Positions 24,925 through 38,806 are shown, counted from the first letter of the stretch. The stretch is 64,000 nucleotides of DNA from Parazoarcus communis SWub3 = DSM 12120 (GCF_003226565.1 NZ_QKOE01000002.1:248001-312000), one strand, 5' to 3'. Translations and numbers: made by a program. The notes: a model not told the origin generated them from the letters alone.

Positions 24925-25039
24925 GGTGGAGTCTGGCATTGGGGGGCTTGATGGTCCCATCCTAGCGCGCTTTCACGATGACTCAGGAGTCGGTGATAAT
25001 CCGCCTGTTGAAGACTCCTGCGGCGCTGGCCGGAACACT

Positions 25040-25735
25040 GTGGCTGTTCGTATCCTGATCGTCGATGACGAGCCGGCCATCGCCGACATGGTGATGTATG
25101 CCCTAAGTACCGAGGGGTACGCGCCGGAGTGGGTCGGGCTGGCTCGTGATGCGCTCAACCGCCTTGCCGCCGCCGACGGCGCCGAGTTTGCCCTTGTCGT
25201 GCTGGATGTCGGTTTGCCGGATGGCAGTGGATTCGACGTCTGTCGTGAATTACGACGTCATTCTGATGTGCCGGTGATCTTCCTGACTGCACGCGCCGAT
25301 GAGGTGGACCGTATCGTTGGCCTGGAGCTGGGGGCCGATGACTACGTGGCCAAGCCGTTCAGCCCGCGCGAGCTCGCTTCGAGGGTGCGCGCCATCCTGC
25401 GTCGGGCGCGTCCTGCGCCCGCGCCGGCAGGCGTTGTGGCATTGGAGCCGGCGCGCTTCCGGCACGATCCTGACGGCGCCAGAGTCGCCTACCATGGCGT
25501 GTGGCTGAGCCTGACCCGATATGAGTATCGCCTGCTTGCGACCCTGGTCGATCGACCCGGCAGGGTGTTCAGCCGTGCCCAGCTGATGGAACAGGTCTGG
25601 CACGATGCCGAGGAGAGCCTCGAGCGCACCGTCGATGCGCATGTCAAGACCTTGCGCGCCAAGCTGCGCGCGGTGTCGGATTGCGACGATCCGATCGAGA
25701 CCCACCGTGGACTGGGCTACAGCCTGCGGACATGA
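25040..25735 (+). CDS. creB: OmpR-family response regulator CreB
   Basis: The 231-residue regulator has a receiver domain (acidic pair VDDEP, phospho-Asp in LVVLDVGLPDGSG, Lys in AKPFSPRE) and a C-terminal winged helix (TVDAHVKTLRAKL). The start is GTG 25040 (VAVRILIVDDEP); the open frame continues upstream without homology. Its stop overlaps the sensor ATG by four bases. CreB controls creD and other genes through TTCAC direct repeats, and such repeats are present before creD here. Confidence 0.88.
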   Translation: MAVRILIVDDEPAIADMVMYALSTEGYAPEWVGLARDALNRLAAADGAEFALVVLDVGLPDGSGFDVCRELRRHSDVPVIFLTARADEVDRIVGLELGADDYVAKPFSPRELASRVRAILRRARPAPAPAGVVALEPARFRHDPDGARVAYHGVWLSLTRYEYRLLATLVDRPGRVFSRAQLMEQVWHDAEESLERTVDAHVKTLRAKLRAVSDCDDPIETHRGLGYSLRT

Positions 25736-27162
25736 ACATCGCGATCCGTTTCTTCATTGGCTATTTCCTGATCGTCGGTCTTGCTGCCTGGTTCGTGGTC
25801 AACATCTTTGCCCGTGAGGTGGAGCCCGGGGTGCGTCAGGCTACCGAGGACACCCTGGTCGACAGCGCCAACCTGCTGGCCGAGCTGGCGGCCGAGGAGC
25901 TGGCAGCAGGCCGGATCGGGGACGGTCGTTTTGCTGCCGCGGTCGAGGCTGCGCGGGCACGCGTGCCGAAGGCGCGGATCTACGAGGTGGACAAGGCCTC
26001 GGTCGATTTTCGTGTGTATCTGACCGACGCCACTGGCCGGGTGGTGTTCGATTCCGAGGGGCAGGCGGTGGGGGCGGATTACAGCCGCTGGCGCGACGTC
26101 GCGCTGGCCTTGCGAGGCGAATATGGCGCACGCAGCAGTCGCGATGATCCGGACGATCCGAATACCTCGGTGATGTATGTGGCGGCACCCGTGCTCGGCG
26201 AGCAGGGCCTGCTCGGGGTGCTTTCGCTGGCCAAGCCGGCAAGTTCGGTGGATCCTTACGCGGAGCAGGCGCGCGACCGGGTGCGCCGTGCGGGCATGGT
26301 GCTGCTTGGGGTGTCGGCGCTGATTGGTCTGGCCTTCACCTTGTGGCTGACATGGTCGCTGGACCGTTTGCGCAACTACGCCCGTGCGGTGGCCGATGGT
26401 GCCCGAGTGCTTGCGCCAACGGGCGGGGGACGGCAGTTGTCGGAACTGGCCCAAGCCCTGGCCTACATGCGCGAGCGTCTGGATGGCAAGCAGTATGTCG
26501 AGCGTTATGTACAGAGCCTGGCCCATGAGTTGAAGAGCCCCTTGACGGCAGTGAGCGGGGCTGCGGAACTGTTGCGCGAGCATCCGTCTGCGGCTGACCG
26601 GGAGCGCTTCATCGGCCACATCGGTGAGCAGGCCGAACGCATGCAGCGCATCATTGACCGCATGCTGGCGCTCGCCCGCGTCGAGCAACTGCAGGCACCG
26701 GAGGCCGTGGCCTCCATGGGGGCGGCCGAGCTGCTGGGTCTGGTGGTCGAAAGCCGTGCGGCACAGCTTCAGGCACGTGACATCGACATTCACCTCGATG
26801 GCGGGCCGGCGCCCGATGTCCATGGGGATCTGTTCCTGTTGCAGCAGGCCATCGGCAATCTGCTCGACAACGCGATCGACTTCTCGCCGCTAGGCGGGCG
26901 GATCGTACTGGGCGCCATTCACGCGCCAGGCCGCATCCTGCTGACCGTGCGTGACCACGGGCCGGGGGTGCCGGACTATGCGCTGGACCACCTGTTCGAG
27001 CGCTTCTATTCGCTGCCGCGACCCGCCACGGGTCGCAAAAGCTCGGGGCTGGGCCTGGCCTTCGTGCGTGAGGTGGCACGTATCCACGGTGGCGATGCCG
27101 AACTCCTCAATGCCGTCGACGGTGGCGCAGTGGCGCGCATGTGGCTGCCCATACGCAGCTGA
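25732..27162 (+). CDS. creC: Sensor histidine kinase CreC
   Basis: The 476-residue inner-membrane kinase has an N-terminal span (IRFFIGYFLIVGLAAWFVV), a periplasmic CreC-type sensor region to about residue 185, a second span (GMVLLGVSALIGLAFTLWL), a HAMP-like linker, a HisKA domain with the phospho-His in LAHELKSPLTAV, and HATPase motifs NLLDNAIDF, DHGPGVP and GLGLAFV. It phosphorylates CreB; in enteric bacteria and pseudomonads the pair responds to carbon metabolism and cell-wall stress. Confidence 0.9.
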   Translation: MNIAIRFFIGYFLIVGLAAWFVVNIFAREVEPGVRQATEDTLVDSANLLAELAAEELAAGRIGDGRFAAAVEAARARVPKARIYEVDKASVDFRVYLTDATGRVVFDSEGQAVGADYSRWRDVALALRGEYGARSSRDDPDDPNTSVMYVAAPVLGEQGLLGVLSLAKPASSVDPYAEQARDRVRRAGMVLLGVSALIGLAFTLWLTWSLDRLRNYARAVADGARVLAPTGGGRQLSELAQALAYMRERLDGKQYVERYVQSLAHELKSPLTAVSGAAELLREHPSAADRERFIGHIGEQAERMQRIIDRMLALARVEQLQAPEAVASMGAAELLGLVVESRAAQLQARDIDIHLDGGPAPDVHGDLFLLQQAIGNLLDNAIDFSPLGGRIVLGAIHAPGRILLTVRDHGPGVPDYALDHLFERFYSLPRPATGRKSSGLGLAFVREVARIHGGDAELLNAVDGGAVARMWLPIRS

Positions 27163-27191
27163 AGCGGGGGTTCTTTCTCCGGCCTGCGCGC

Positions 27192-27218
27192 TTCACACAC
27201 ACTTCACGGTCGCTTCAC
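27192..27218 (+). promoter_or_regulatory. Triple CreB-binding direct repeat (cre/blr tag)
   Basis: TTCAC occurs at 27192, 27203 and 27214, each separated by exactly six bases, so two overlapping TTCAC-N6-TTCAC tags are present. The known CreB tag is a single pair. It lies 47 bases upstream of creD, indicating CreB control of creD and the GH3 gene. Confidence 0.85.
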
Positions 27219-27264
27219 CGCTCGTCGCCACACTCCCGTCCGTCATCGAGACGAGGAGAACGAG

Positions 27265-28614
27265 ATGCAAAGAAGGCTGTTCCTGAAGGTGGCTGCGATT
27301 GGCCTGTTGTCGATGTTGCTGCTGATCCCGCTGTGGATGATCGAGGCTCAGATTGCCGCGCGGGGTGCGCGCCAGGCCGATGTGGTGCGCGATATTGCCG
27401 AATCGGCTGCGGCCGAACAAACCCTGATCGGACCGGTGCTGGTGGTGCGCTACCGTGAGCGGGTCAAGGTCCGTGACAAGGAGGTTTCTGGACGGGAGGC
27501 AGAGCGCCATGAGGTGCTGACGCGCTCGCTGGTGCTGCCGCCGCAAGTCCTCGGGATCGACGGCGATGCCCGGGTCGAGACCCGCAGCCGAGGTCTATAC
27601 CGGGCCAGCCTGTACCACCTTGCGCTGGATCTGCGTGGGCGGGTCTCGGTGCCGGCGCGGCTGGGCCTTGGCGACGAGCGCGAGATCCTGTCCGCGCAGG
27701 CGATTCTGGTGCTGGGCGTGTCCGATCTGCGTGGCGTGGCCAATGACCCCGAGGTGACGGTCAATGGCCGCAGCCTGCGCTTTACGACGGGTAATGCCGG
27801 TGCATTTGCCGGACCGGGGCTGCAACTGGCCCTTGGAGACATCGATCCGGCGGGGGGCGCAGCGTTCGAGTTCGCCCTGCCGCTAAGCCTGACCGGGTCG
27901 GCGCGTCTGGCGATCGCACCGGTCGGTGAGTCCACCACGGTCGCGTTGCGCTCGGCCTGGCCGCATCCGAGTTTTCAGGGGCGCTTCCTGCCAGTCGAGC
28001 GCAAGGTGGGCGCCGACGGCTTTGAAGCGCGCTGGCAGGTGTCTCACCTGGCGCGTGATTTCGGTCGTGCACTGGCGGCCAGCGATGCGCAGCCGCGGCC
28101 GGAAACCCTGGCGGTGAGTTTCATCGAGCCGGTCAATGTGTATCTGCAGGCAGAGCGTGCAGTGAAGTACGGGGTCTTGTTCGTGGTCCTGACTTTTGCC
28201 GCCTTCTTCATCGTCGAAGTCCTGCGTCGGCGGCCGATACATCCGCTTCAATACCTGCTGGTCGGGCTCGCCCTGGCGGTGTTCTTCCTGTTGCTGGTGG
28301 CCTTGTCGGAGCATCTGTCCTTCGCGCTGGCCTATGCGATTTCGGCAACCGCCTGCGTGTTGCTGATTGGTGGCTATCTTGCTGCGGCGCTGGGAGCCCG
28401 TCGCCACGGGCTGGCATTTGGAGCCGGACTTGCGGTGCTCTACGGTGTGCTCTACGGCGTGCTGTTGTCCGAGGACAATGCGCTTTTGATGGGCAGTTTG
28501 CTGCTGTTTGGCGCCCTGGGCGTCACCATGCTGACGACCCGCCGCATCGATTGGTATCGCCTGGGTGGAACCGGTGGGGAGGATGCGGACGAAGGGTATG
28601 AGGTGATGCGGTGA
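27265..28614 (+). CDS. creD: Inner-membrane protein CreD
   Basis: The 449-residue protein has an N-terminal span (AAIGLLSMLLLIPLWMI), a large periplasmic domain of about 250 residues starting with RDIAESAAAEQTLIGPVL (a CreD hallmark), and five or six C-terminal spans. CreD is the main target of CreBC and is linked to envelope stress and beta-lactam tolerance in several gamma-proteobacteria; its activity is unknown. GAGGAG precedes the ATG. The stop overlaps the GTG start of the GH3 gene. Confidence 0.9.
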   Translation: MQRRLFLKVAAIGLLSMLLLIPLWMIEAQIAARGARQADVVRDIAESAAAEQTLIGPVLVVRYRERVKVRDKEVSGREAERHEVLTRSLVLPPQVLGIDGDARVETRSRGLYRASLYHLALDLRGRVSVPARLGLGDEREILSAQAILVLGVSDLRGVANDPEVTVNGRSLRFTTGNAGAFAGPGLQLALGDIDPAGGAAFEFALPLSLTGSARLAIAPVGESTTVALRSAWPHPSFQGRFLPVERKVGADGFEARWQVSHLARDFGRALAASDAQPRPETLAVSFIEPVNVYLQAERAVKYGVLFVVLTFAAFFIVEVLRRRPIHPLQYLLVGLALAVFFLLLVALSEHLSFALAYAISATACVLLIGGYLAAALGARRHGLAFGAGLAVLYGVLYGVLLSEDNALLMGSLLLFGALGVTMLTTRRIDWYRLGGTGGEDADEGYEVMR

Positions 28615-30041
28615 GGGCCAGGCAAGGCGGGCGTGCCCGGGGCGGGCTGGTGGTGCGCTGGATGCTGGCGCTACTGTTGCTGGCGCTGGCCTATGATCCG
28701 CGCACACCTTATCTGCTGGCGGTACGCGAGGTGCTGACCGCTGGTTTGCTGGTGGCCGCGACGCTGGGGGTGGCCGCGGTGTGCATGGGGTTCGCACGTG
28801 ACCGGCTTGGCCGGTTCGAGGCTGCGGCCCTGGGCACCTGCTGCGCGTTGGCCGGCCTGCTGACCCTGGGCGACATGCTGGTGGCGCGGGCGCAGCGTGA
28901 GGCGGTGCTTGCGCCGGATGTCGAGGCAAGCCGGCTCGGCCATCACTTCATCGTCGGGTATCACGACTTTGACGAAGTGGCCCGCCTGGCCGAGCGCGGC
29001 CTGATCGGTGGCATCTACCTTGCCCGTCGCAATGTGCGCGGTCGCGATCTGGCTACGGTGCGGGCCGAGGTCGACGCACTGCAGGCGCGGCGTGCGGCCG
29101 CCGGCTGGCCGCCACTGCTGGTGCTGGCCGATCAGGAGGGGGGCCGGGTGGCACACATGAGCCCGCCGCTGTCGGCCATGCCCGCGCTGTCGGCGCTGGT
29201 TGCGGCGTCGTCTGGCGATGGGTTCGATACCCTGCTCGAAAGGGCGCGTGCCTATGGCGCCCGGCAGGGCCGGGAGTTGGCGTCGCTGGGGGTCAATCTG
29301 AACCTGGGCCCCGTGGTGGACCTCCGTCCCGAGCGGCAGACCACGATGCTCGATACCCATACCCTGATCGGACAGCGCGCCATCGCGGCCGATCCGGTGG
29401 TCGTCGCACGGGTGGCTGCGGCCTATGCCGAAGGCCTGGCGGAGCGGGGCGTGGGGGCGACCCTCAAGCATTTTCCGGGGCTGGGGGGCGTCCACACGGA
29501 TACCCATCATTTCAGCGCACGGCTGGAGACGCCTCCCACGCATCTGGAAACGCACGACTGGCTACCTTTCAGGCTCGCTGCGCGCAGCGATGGTGCCATC
29601 ATGCTGGGTCATGTGGTCGTGCCGGGGATCGATCCGCAGCGTCCGGCCTCCCTGTCGAAAGCGGTCGTGGAAATGTTGCGGCAGACCTGGGGGTTCGATG
29701 GCCTGTTGCTTACCGATGATCTCAACATGGGGGCGGTGTATCGCCGCGGTCTGTGTCGTGCAGCGGTGGATGCGCTGAGGGCCGGGGTCGATCTGCTGCT
29801 GATTTCCTATGATCCGCAGCAGTATTACCGCGCGATGCACTGCGCCGTCGCGGCCGAACGTGCCGGTTTGCTGGACGATGCGTGGCGGGCGAGCAGCCGG
29901 CGGCGGATCGGGATCGCCGCGGCGCGCGCGCCGGTGGTCCAGCCCTTGCCCGAGACTGCCCGACTGGACGATACGCTTGCCCTGCGGGCTGGCGTGAGGC
30001 CTGCTGCGGCAGCCGAGGTGGCGCTTCGGGCGACACGGTGA
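28611..30041 (+). CDS. Membrane-anchored glycoside hydrolase family 3 (NagZ-like) protein
   Basis: The 476-residue protein has two or three N-terminal hydrophobic spans (to about residue 100), then a single GH3 barrel like beta-N-acetylhexosaminidase NagZ: LADQEGGRV, KHFPG, and LLTDDLNMGAV with the likely nucleophile Asp369. In NagZ the loop reads KHFPGHG with a nearby D-x-H; here it is KHFPGLG followed by DTHH, so the loop differs. NagZ is normally a soluble cytoplasmic muropeptide-recycling enzyme, so the membrane anchor is unusual. The GTG start overlaps the creD stop, tying a muropeptide-type hydrolase to the CreBCD stress system. Confidence 0.83.
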   Translation: MRARQGGRARGGLVVRWMLALLLLALAYDPRTPYLLAVREVLTAGLLVAATLGVAAVCMGFARDRLGRFEAAALGTCCALAGLLTLGDMLVARAQREAVLAPDVEASRLGHHFIVGYHDFDEVARLAERGLIGGIYLARRNVRGRDLATVRAEVDALQARRAAAGWPPLLVLADQEGGRVAHMSPPLSAMPALSALVAASSGDGFDTLLERARAYGARQGRELASLGVNLNLGPVVDLRPERQTTMLDTHTLIGQRAIAADPVVVARVAAAYAEGLAERGVGATLKHFPGLGGVHTDTHHFSARLETPPTHLETHDWLPFRLAARSDGAIMLGHVVVPGIDPQRPASLSKAVVEMLRQTWGFDGLLLTDDLNMGAVYRRGLCRAAVDALRAGVDLLLISYDPQQYYRAMHCAVAAERAGLLDDAWRASSRRRIGIAAARAPVVQPLPETARLDDTLALRAGVRPAAAAEVALRATR

Positions 30042-30094
30042 TGGAGGGCTTGACTCTGGGCTACTGCGCCCTGTTGCCCGATACCGGCTGTCTG

Positions 30095-30724
30095 CTACGT
30101 GGGCGCGGCGAGGTCGTCTGGCAGATCGACATCGCGCAGGATCGAAGGCGAGGTGCAGTCAATGCGGATGAGTGTGCGCCTGCGGAGCAGGTCGCGCGCG
30201 CCGCTGTCACCCTGCAGTCCGCAAAGCGTCTGCAGCCAGGCGGGACCGAAGGCGACCGGGTGGCCGCGCTGCGCTGCGTGGAAGGGGGCCGCGATGGCGT
30301 CCGGTGCGTCGATTGCGGCGGCGATGCGCCGGATCAGGTCGGGCGGGATCCAGGGCATGTCGCCAAGTGCCACGACCCAGCCGCTGGCCTCCGTGCTGGC
30401 CTGTACCGCGGCGGCAAGCGCGGCGCCCATGCCGGCACAGGCAGATGCGGCTTCCAGCACCCGGCATCCGGCTGCTTCCAGCACCCGGCGGCGCACGTCC
30501 TGACCGGGCCGGATGACGGCCAGGGGCGCGGGTAGTGCGCTGGCCAGGTGGTGGGCGCTGTGCCATAACAGCGGACGGCCATCGGCGAGGGTTTGCAGCA
30601 GCTTGTCCTGGCGCCCGCTTGGGTCGAAACGGCTGCCCAGGCCTGCGGCGAGCAGGATGCCCTGTGGAACAGGACGGGCGGAGGGGAAGGCGGCGGTGTC
30701 GTCCATGGCCTGGGCGGGGTGCAA
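30095..30724 (-). CDS. MocA-like molybdenum cofactor nucleotidyltransferase
   Basis: The 209-residue protein has the NTP_transf_3 fold: nucleotide-binding LLAAGLGSRF, and acidic metal site GDMPW. It resembles MocA, which adds CMP to molybdopterin to give the MCD cofactor of xanthine-dehydrogenase-type enzymes. An alternative ATG at 30706 is possible. It converges on the GH3 gene. A hydroxylase operon that would need MCD lies 6 kb away, so a functional link is reasonable but not proved. Confidence 0.75.
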   Translation of the reverse strand: MHPAQAMDDTAAFPSARPVPQGILLAAGLGSRFDPSGRQDKLLQTLADGRPLLWHSAHHLASALPAPLAVIRPGQDVRRRVLEAAGCRVLEAASACAGMGAALAAAVQASTEASGWVVALGDMPWIPPDLIRRIAAAIDAPDAIAAPFHAAQRGHPVAFGPAWLQTLCGLQGDSGARDLLRRRTLIRIDCTSPSILRDVDLPDDLAAPT

Positions 30725-30829
30725 AGGCTCGAGTGTACACGGCGTGCGGGCCCATCGACCGGGTGGCGATGAGCCCGCACGCGTGGGCGGGCGGGTTCCG
30801 GACGGATGCCTGACCGTGCCCTTATGCGA

Positions 30830-30843
30830 CCGGCCTGAGCCGG
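30830..30843 (-). terminator. Hairpin after leuA
   Basis: CCGGC-CTGA-GCCGG forms a 5-bp GC stem 7-20 bases beyond the leuA stop on its transcript. No T-run follows, so termination is only suggested. Confidence 0.35.
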
Positions 30844-30849
30844 CTGTGT

Positions 30850-32547
30850 TCAGGCGGCGCGCGCAGCCGGCTCGGCCACTGCTGACACCAGGCGGTTGAC
30901 CGCGCTGACAATGGCACGGATCGACGCGGTGACGATGTTGCCGTCGATGCCGACACCGTAGCCGTCGTTACCGCCGTCGGCCGGAATCAGTTCGAGGAAG
31001 GCGCAGGCACGGGCGTTGCCACCGTCCTCACTGGGCGTGATCGAGCGTTCTTCAAAGCTGCGGACCTGCATGTCGATACCGACCGTGCGCAGGGCATGGA
31101 TGGCGGCGTCGATCGGGCCATTCCCTTCGCCGACGAGCAGATGGCGGGTGCCGCCGATCTCGACTACCAGGCGGATGCCCTGTGCCGAGCCGTGTTCGAA
31201 GAGATGGTGTTCCACATAACGTACCGGCGCCACGGTATCGAGGTAGGTCTGGTTGAACAAGCCCCAGATGGCGGCTGCGCTCATCTCGCCACCGGTGGCG
31301 TCGGTGACTTTCTGGACCTCGCGCGAGAACTCCACCTGAAGGCGGCGCGGCATCACCACGCCGTACTCGGTCTCGAGCAGGTAGGCGATACCCCCCTTGC
31401 CGGACTGGCTGTTGACCCGGATCACCGAATCGTAGCTGCGGCCGACGTCGGCCGGGTCGATCGGGAGATAGGGTACGCTCCACGGGGCGCCAGCCTCTTG
31501 AGCGGCGAAACCCTTCTTGATGGCATCCTGGTGGGAGCCGGAGAAGGCCGTGAACACGAGATCCCCCACATAGGGGTGGCGTGGGTGGATGGGCAACTGG
31601 TTGCAGTACTCGACGGTGCGGGCGACGGCGTTGATGTCCGAGAAGTCCAGACCCGGGGCGACGCCCTGGGTGTAGAGGTTGAGCGCGAGGGTGACGATGT
31701 CCACATTGCCGGTACGCTCGCCATTGCCGAACAGGCAGCCCTCGACGCGATCGGCACCGGCCATGATGCCAAGCTCGGCCGCTGCGACCCCCGTGCCGCG
31801 GTCGTTATGCGGATGGAGCGAGAGGATGACGCTGTCGCGGCGGGCAAGATTGCGGTGCATCCACTCGATCTGGTCGGCATAGACGTTGGGGGTGGCCACC
31901 TCGACCGTGGCGGGGAGGTTGAGGATGACCTTGTTGTCCGGCGTGGCGCCCCATTCGGCGGTGACCGCGTCGCACACTTCCCGGGCGAATTCGAGTTCGG
32001 TGGCGGAGAAAGTCTCCGGGCTGTACTGCAGGCGGATTTCGGTTTCCGGCTGGGTGGCGGCGATCTCCTTGATCAGGCGCACGGCCGAGACCGCGAGCGC
32101 CTTCACTTCAGGCTGGCTCATGCCGAACACCACGTCGCGGAAGGTTGGCGAGGTGGCGTTATAGACGTGCACGATGGCGCGCCGGGCGCCGCGTACCGAG
32201 TCCATGGTGCGGCGGATGAGATCTTCGCGCGCCTGGGTGAGCACCTCGATGGTGACGTCGTCCGGAATGTGCCCGCCGTCGATGAGATGACGCACGAAGT
32301 CGAAGTCGGTCTGCGAGGCGGACGGGAAGCCCACTTCGATCTCCTTGAAGCCGATGTCGCAGACGGTGCGGAACATGCGCATCTTGCGCTCGACGTTCAT
32401 GGGCTCGAACAGCGCCTGGTTGCCGTCGCGCAGGTCGGTACTCATCCAGATCGGTGCTTTCTCGATGACCTTGCCGGGCCACTGGCGGTCGGCGAGCGCG
32501 ATCGGCGCGAAGGGACGGTACTTGGTGGCGGGGTTCGACAACATCAT
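30850..32547 (-). CDS. leuA: 2-isopropylmalate synthase
   Basis: This cytoplasmic enzyme condenses acetyl-CoA with 2-oxoisovalerate, the first committed step of leucine synthesis. The 565-residue product is the LeuA type 2 form: the N-terminal HMGL-like barrel begins near [11 protein letters not shown] (metal/catalytic residues), and HPHNDRGTG supplies the His pair. The C-terminal LeuA dimer regulatory domain covers about residues 430-550. ATG 32547 is 9 bases after GAGG; ATG 32544 is also possible. It diverges from an Lrp/AsnC gene. Confidence 0.95.
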   Translation of the reverse strand: MMLSNPATKYRPFAPIALADRQWPGKVIEKAPIWMSTDLRDGNQALFEPMNVERKMRMFRTVCDIGFKEIEVGFPSASQTDFDFVRHLIDGGHIPDDVTIEVLTQAREDLIRRTMDSVRGARRAIVHVYNATSPTFRDVVFGMSQPEVKALAVSAVRLIKEIAATQPETEIRLQYSPETFSATELEFAREVCDAVTAEWGATPDNKVILNLPATVEVATPNVYADQIEWMHRNLARRDSVILSLHPHNDRGTGVAAAELGIMAGADRVEGCLFGNGERTGNVDIVTLALNLYTQGVAPGLDFSDINAVARTVEYCNQLPIHPRHPYVGDLVFTAFSGSHQDAIKKGFAAQEAGAPWSVPYLPIDPADVGRSYDSVIRVNSQSGKGGIAYLLETEYGVVMPRRLQVEFSREVQKVTDATGGEMSAAAIWGLFNQTYLDTVAPVRYVEHHLFEHGSAQGIRLVVEIGGTRHLLVGEGNGPIDAAIHALRTVGIDMQVRSFEERSITPSEDGGNARACAFLELIPADGGNDGYGVGIDGNIVTASIRAIVSAVNRLVSAVAEPAARAA

Positions 32548-32715
32548 GGCGTGATCCTCGGGTCAGTGCAGCGTTTCAATGGACGAAATCTTACGGCACT
32601 GATGCTGGCAGATGATTGCAAATCGATGGTCTGTTTGATGTTTATTGAACGAAAATTGCATGAATGACGGGCAGTGTGCAATAGTTGCTCAAATCAGTCT
32701 TTCCGGGAGCAGATC

Positions 32716-33195
32716 ATGCAACTCGACCGCTACGACCGCCAGATTCTCGAACTGCTGCAGCAGGACGGACGCATCAGCAATCAGGATCTGGCCGATCGGG
32801 TCAGTCTGTCGCCATCGTCCTGCCTGCGCCGGGTGCGCGCACTGGAAGAGTCCGGGCTGATTACCGGTTATCGCGCCGTGCTGGATGCGCGCAAGCTGGG
32901 TCTGTCACTGATGGCGCTGATCCACATTTCGATGGATCGGCACACGCCAGAGCGTTTTGCGCACTTCGAGGCCGAGGTCGCGGCCATTCCGCAGGTGCTC
33001 GAATGTCTGCTGATCACTGGCCAGGATGCCGACTATCAGTTGAAAGTGGTGGTGGCCGACATGGATGGCTACCAGGAGTTGCTGTTGCACCGGATCACGC
33101 GCATTCCGGGGGTGACCGGGGTGCACTCCAGCTTTGTGCTGCGGCGTGTGATCGAGGCCACGGGTTTGCCCGTCAATCACGTTTCCAGGCCGTGA
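32716..33195 (+). CDS. Lrp/AsnC-family transcriptional regulator
   Basis: The 159-residue protein has an N-terminal AsnC helix-turn-helix (LDRYDRQILELLQQDGRISN) and a C-terminal RAM ligand-binding domain (LECLLITGQDADYQLKVVV). ATG 32716 follows GGGAG. It diverges from leuA across a 168-base AT-rich gap, so it may regulate leuA and itself in response to an amino acid. The gap contains A/T tracts but no site I can assign with confidence. Confidence 0.9.
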   Translation: MQLDRYDRQILELLQQDGRISNQDLADRVSLSPSSCLRRVRALEESGLITGYRAVLDARKLGLSLMALIHISMDRHTPERFAHFEAEVAAIPQVLECLLITGQDADYQLKVVVADMDGYQELLLHRITRIPGVTGVHSSFVLRRVIEATGLPVNHVSRP

Positions 33196-33293
33196 GCGGC
33201 GGGGGTAGAATGCTGACAAAAACACGCCGTCATCGATGCCGCCCGGCGTCGCAACGGATCCCCGCAGCAGTCTGATCGGCATTGAGGGTGATC

Positions 33294-35449
33294 ATGCTCA
33301 GGAATCCTGTTGTTGTCGTTATCGGCCTGATGTTGCTTGCCGCACTGGCGCTGGTCGGCTCCATGGGGTATCGAGCCGGTCCTGCCGCCGATGCGCCGGC
33401 GCCGACAGTCGAACCCGGTGCGCGCATCCTGCGCTTTGGCTACAACATCCCGGAAGACAGCGCGCTGCACCTGGCGTCGGTACGCTTTGCCGAAGAGGTT
33501 GCCACGCGCAGCAAGGGGCGGGTTCAGGTTCAGGTCTTTCCCGCCCAGCAACTGGGTACCGACGACCAGATGCTGGAGATGGCGCGGCGTGGCGAACTCG
33601 ACATCGTGCTGATCCCCACCGCCAAGGTCAGTGTGGCCGAGCCGGCAATGCAGTATGCCGACCTGCCGTTCTACTTTCCGACCCGTGAAGCGCTTTACTG
33701 GATGCTGGACGGTGAGCCCGGTCAGATGCTGCTCGACAAGCTGCGTGCAATCGATCTGGTTGGGGTCACGTTCTGGGAAAACGGTTTCAAGCACTTCACC
33801 GGCAATCGTCCTCTGCGCAGCCCGGAAGACTTTGCCGGCCTGGATGTTCGCATCATGAAAAGCCGCATGCTGATGGAACAGTTCCAGGCCTTCGGTGCAC
33901 ATGCGATCCCGATCGATTTTCATGCGACCCGGCAGGCACTTCTCGACGGTGCGGTCGATGCGCAGGAAAACCCGCTGGTGGCGATTGTCAGCATGGGCTT
34001 GCACGAGGTGCAGACCCATTTGACCCTGAGCAGTCACGGTTACCTGGGGTATGTGTTCATGATCAGCAGCAAGGTGTTCGACGGTCTGCCCGCCGACGTT
34101 CAGGACCTGCTGCTCAATACCGCACGCGAACTGACCCCCTGGGAGCGGGATGAGACGCACCGCCGCGAACAGACCTTGCTCGACACCATACGCCGTGCCG
34201 GCGTCACCGTGGATGAGTTGAACGCAGACGAACGTGCGCGTTTTGCCACCGCGACGGCCCATATTCCTGAACGTTTCGAGGACGTCATTGGGGCCGATAT
34301 CCTGGCGCGAACCGAAGAACTGCTCGATGCCGCCAAGACCGGGGGGGAGCGCATCGTGATCGGACTTGATGCAGACCTGTCGCGGGAGTGCGTCGCTGCC
34401 GGGCTAGGCTTCCGGCGTGGGGCCCGACTGGCAATCGACGAGATCAATGCGGCTGGCGGCGTGCTGGGCAAGCCCTTGAAACTGATCACGCGCAATCACC
34501 ATGCGCAGCCTACCGCGGGGGCTGCAAACTTTGATCACTTTGCTTCACGACCGGATGTGGCTGCGGTGATCACCGGTGTGCAGTCGGGTGTCGTCATGGC
34601 CCAGGCTGAAGTCGCCCGCCGTACCGGTTTGCCCTTGCTGGCGGCCTGGTCGGCAGAGGCCCTGCTGATGGCCGAGGCGCCAGCAGGGGATCCGGTGTTC
34701 CGGGTTTCGGCCAATGACACGCTGGTTGCGCCCTATCTGGCCGATCATCTGCTGAGCAAGGGACCACGACCGGCCATCGTGTTCGAGAACTCGGTCTGGG
34801 GGCGCGGCAATCTCGATGCGATGCGCGGTTTGCTGCGCGCGCGCGGGCTGGACTTTCAGCTTGCACTGGCGATCAATCGCGGCGACGAGAACTTTACCGC
34901 GATCGTCCAGCAGCTTGCTGCGACTGGCGTGGATAGCGTGCTGTTTGTGGCCACGCCGCATGCGGGCGGTCATTTCGTGCGGGCACTGGCTGCCCAGGGG
35001 CTGGCCTTGCCCGTGGTGTCGCACTGGGGCATCAGCTGCGATGATTTCTGGAAGCAGCATCGTGAGGCGCTGGCCAAGGTCGATCTGAGTTTCTTCCAGA
35101 CCTTCTCCTTCATCGATAACCCGCGTCTGCCTGCCCGTCGCCTGGCGGGCGCCTATATGGCGCGTTACGGGGTTGACAACGTGCGTGCCATCCCGGTGCC
35201 GCAGGCCGTGGCACACGCTTACGACTTGGTGCATCTGCTGGCCTTGGCGATCGAGCGGGCAGGCAGCACCGAGCGTGTCGCGCTGCGTCAGGCGCTCGAA
35301 CAACTGCCGCCCCATGAGGGGGCGGTGCGTCACTATGCGCCCGCTTTCAGCCCCGAGCGGCATGACGCGCTCGATACCCGTGATTTTCGCATTGCCCAAT
35401 TTGCCGACGATGGTGCGATCGTCGAGTTGCCACGTCCAAAGGCTGCGCC

Positions 35450-35453
<4 letters not shown>
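33294..35453 (+). CDS. Fused double binding protein: TRAP DctP domain + LivK/peripla_BP_6 domain
   Basis: The 719-residue protein starts with a hydrophobic signal or anchor ([20 protein letters not shown]). Residues 40-335 form a DctP-type TRAP binding domain with the conserved Arg region [15 protein letters not shown] and GAVDAQENP. Residues 345-715 form a second, unrelated ABC binding domain of the LivK type ([18 protein letters not shown]). No transporter subunits are present. Its stop overlaps the GTG of a hybrid kinase, so it probably presents ligand to that kinase and not to a transporter. ATG 33294 has a good GAGG site. The fusion is in one uninterrupted frame. Confidence 0.9.
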
Positions 35454-38798
<3,345 letters not shown>

Positions 38799-38806
<8 letters not shown>

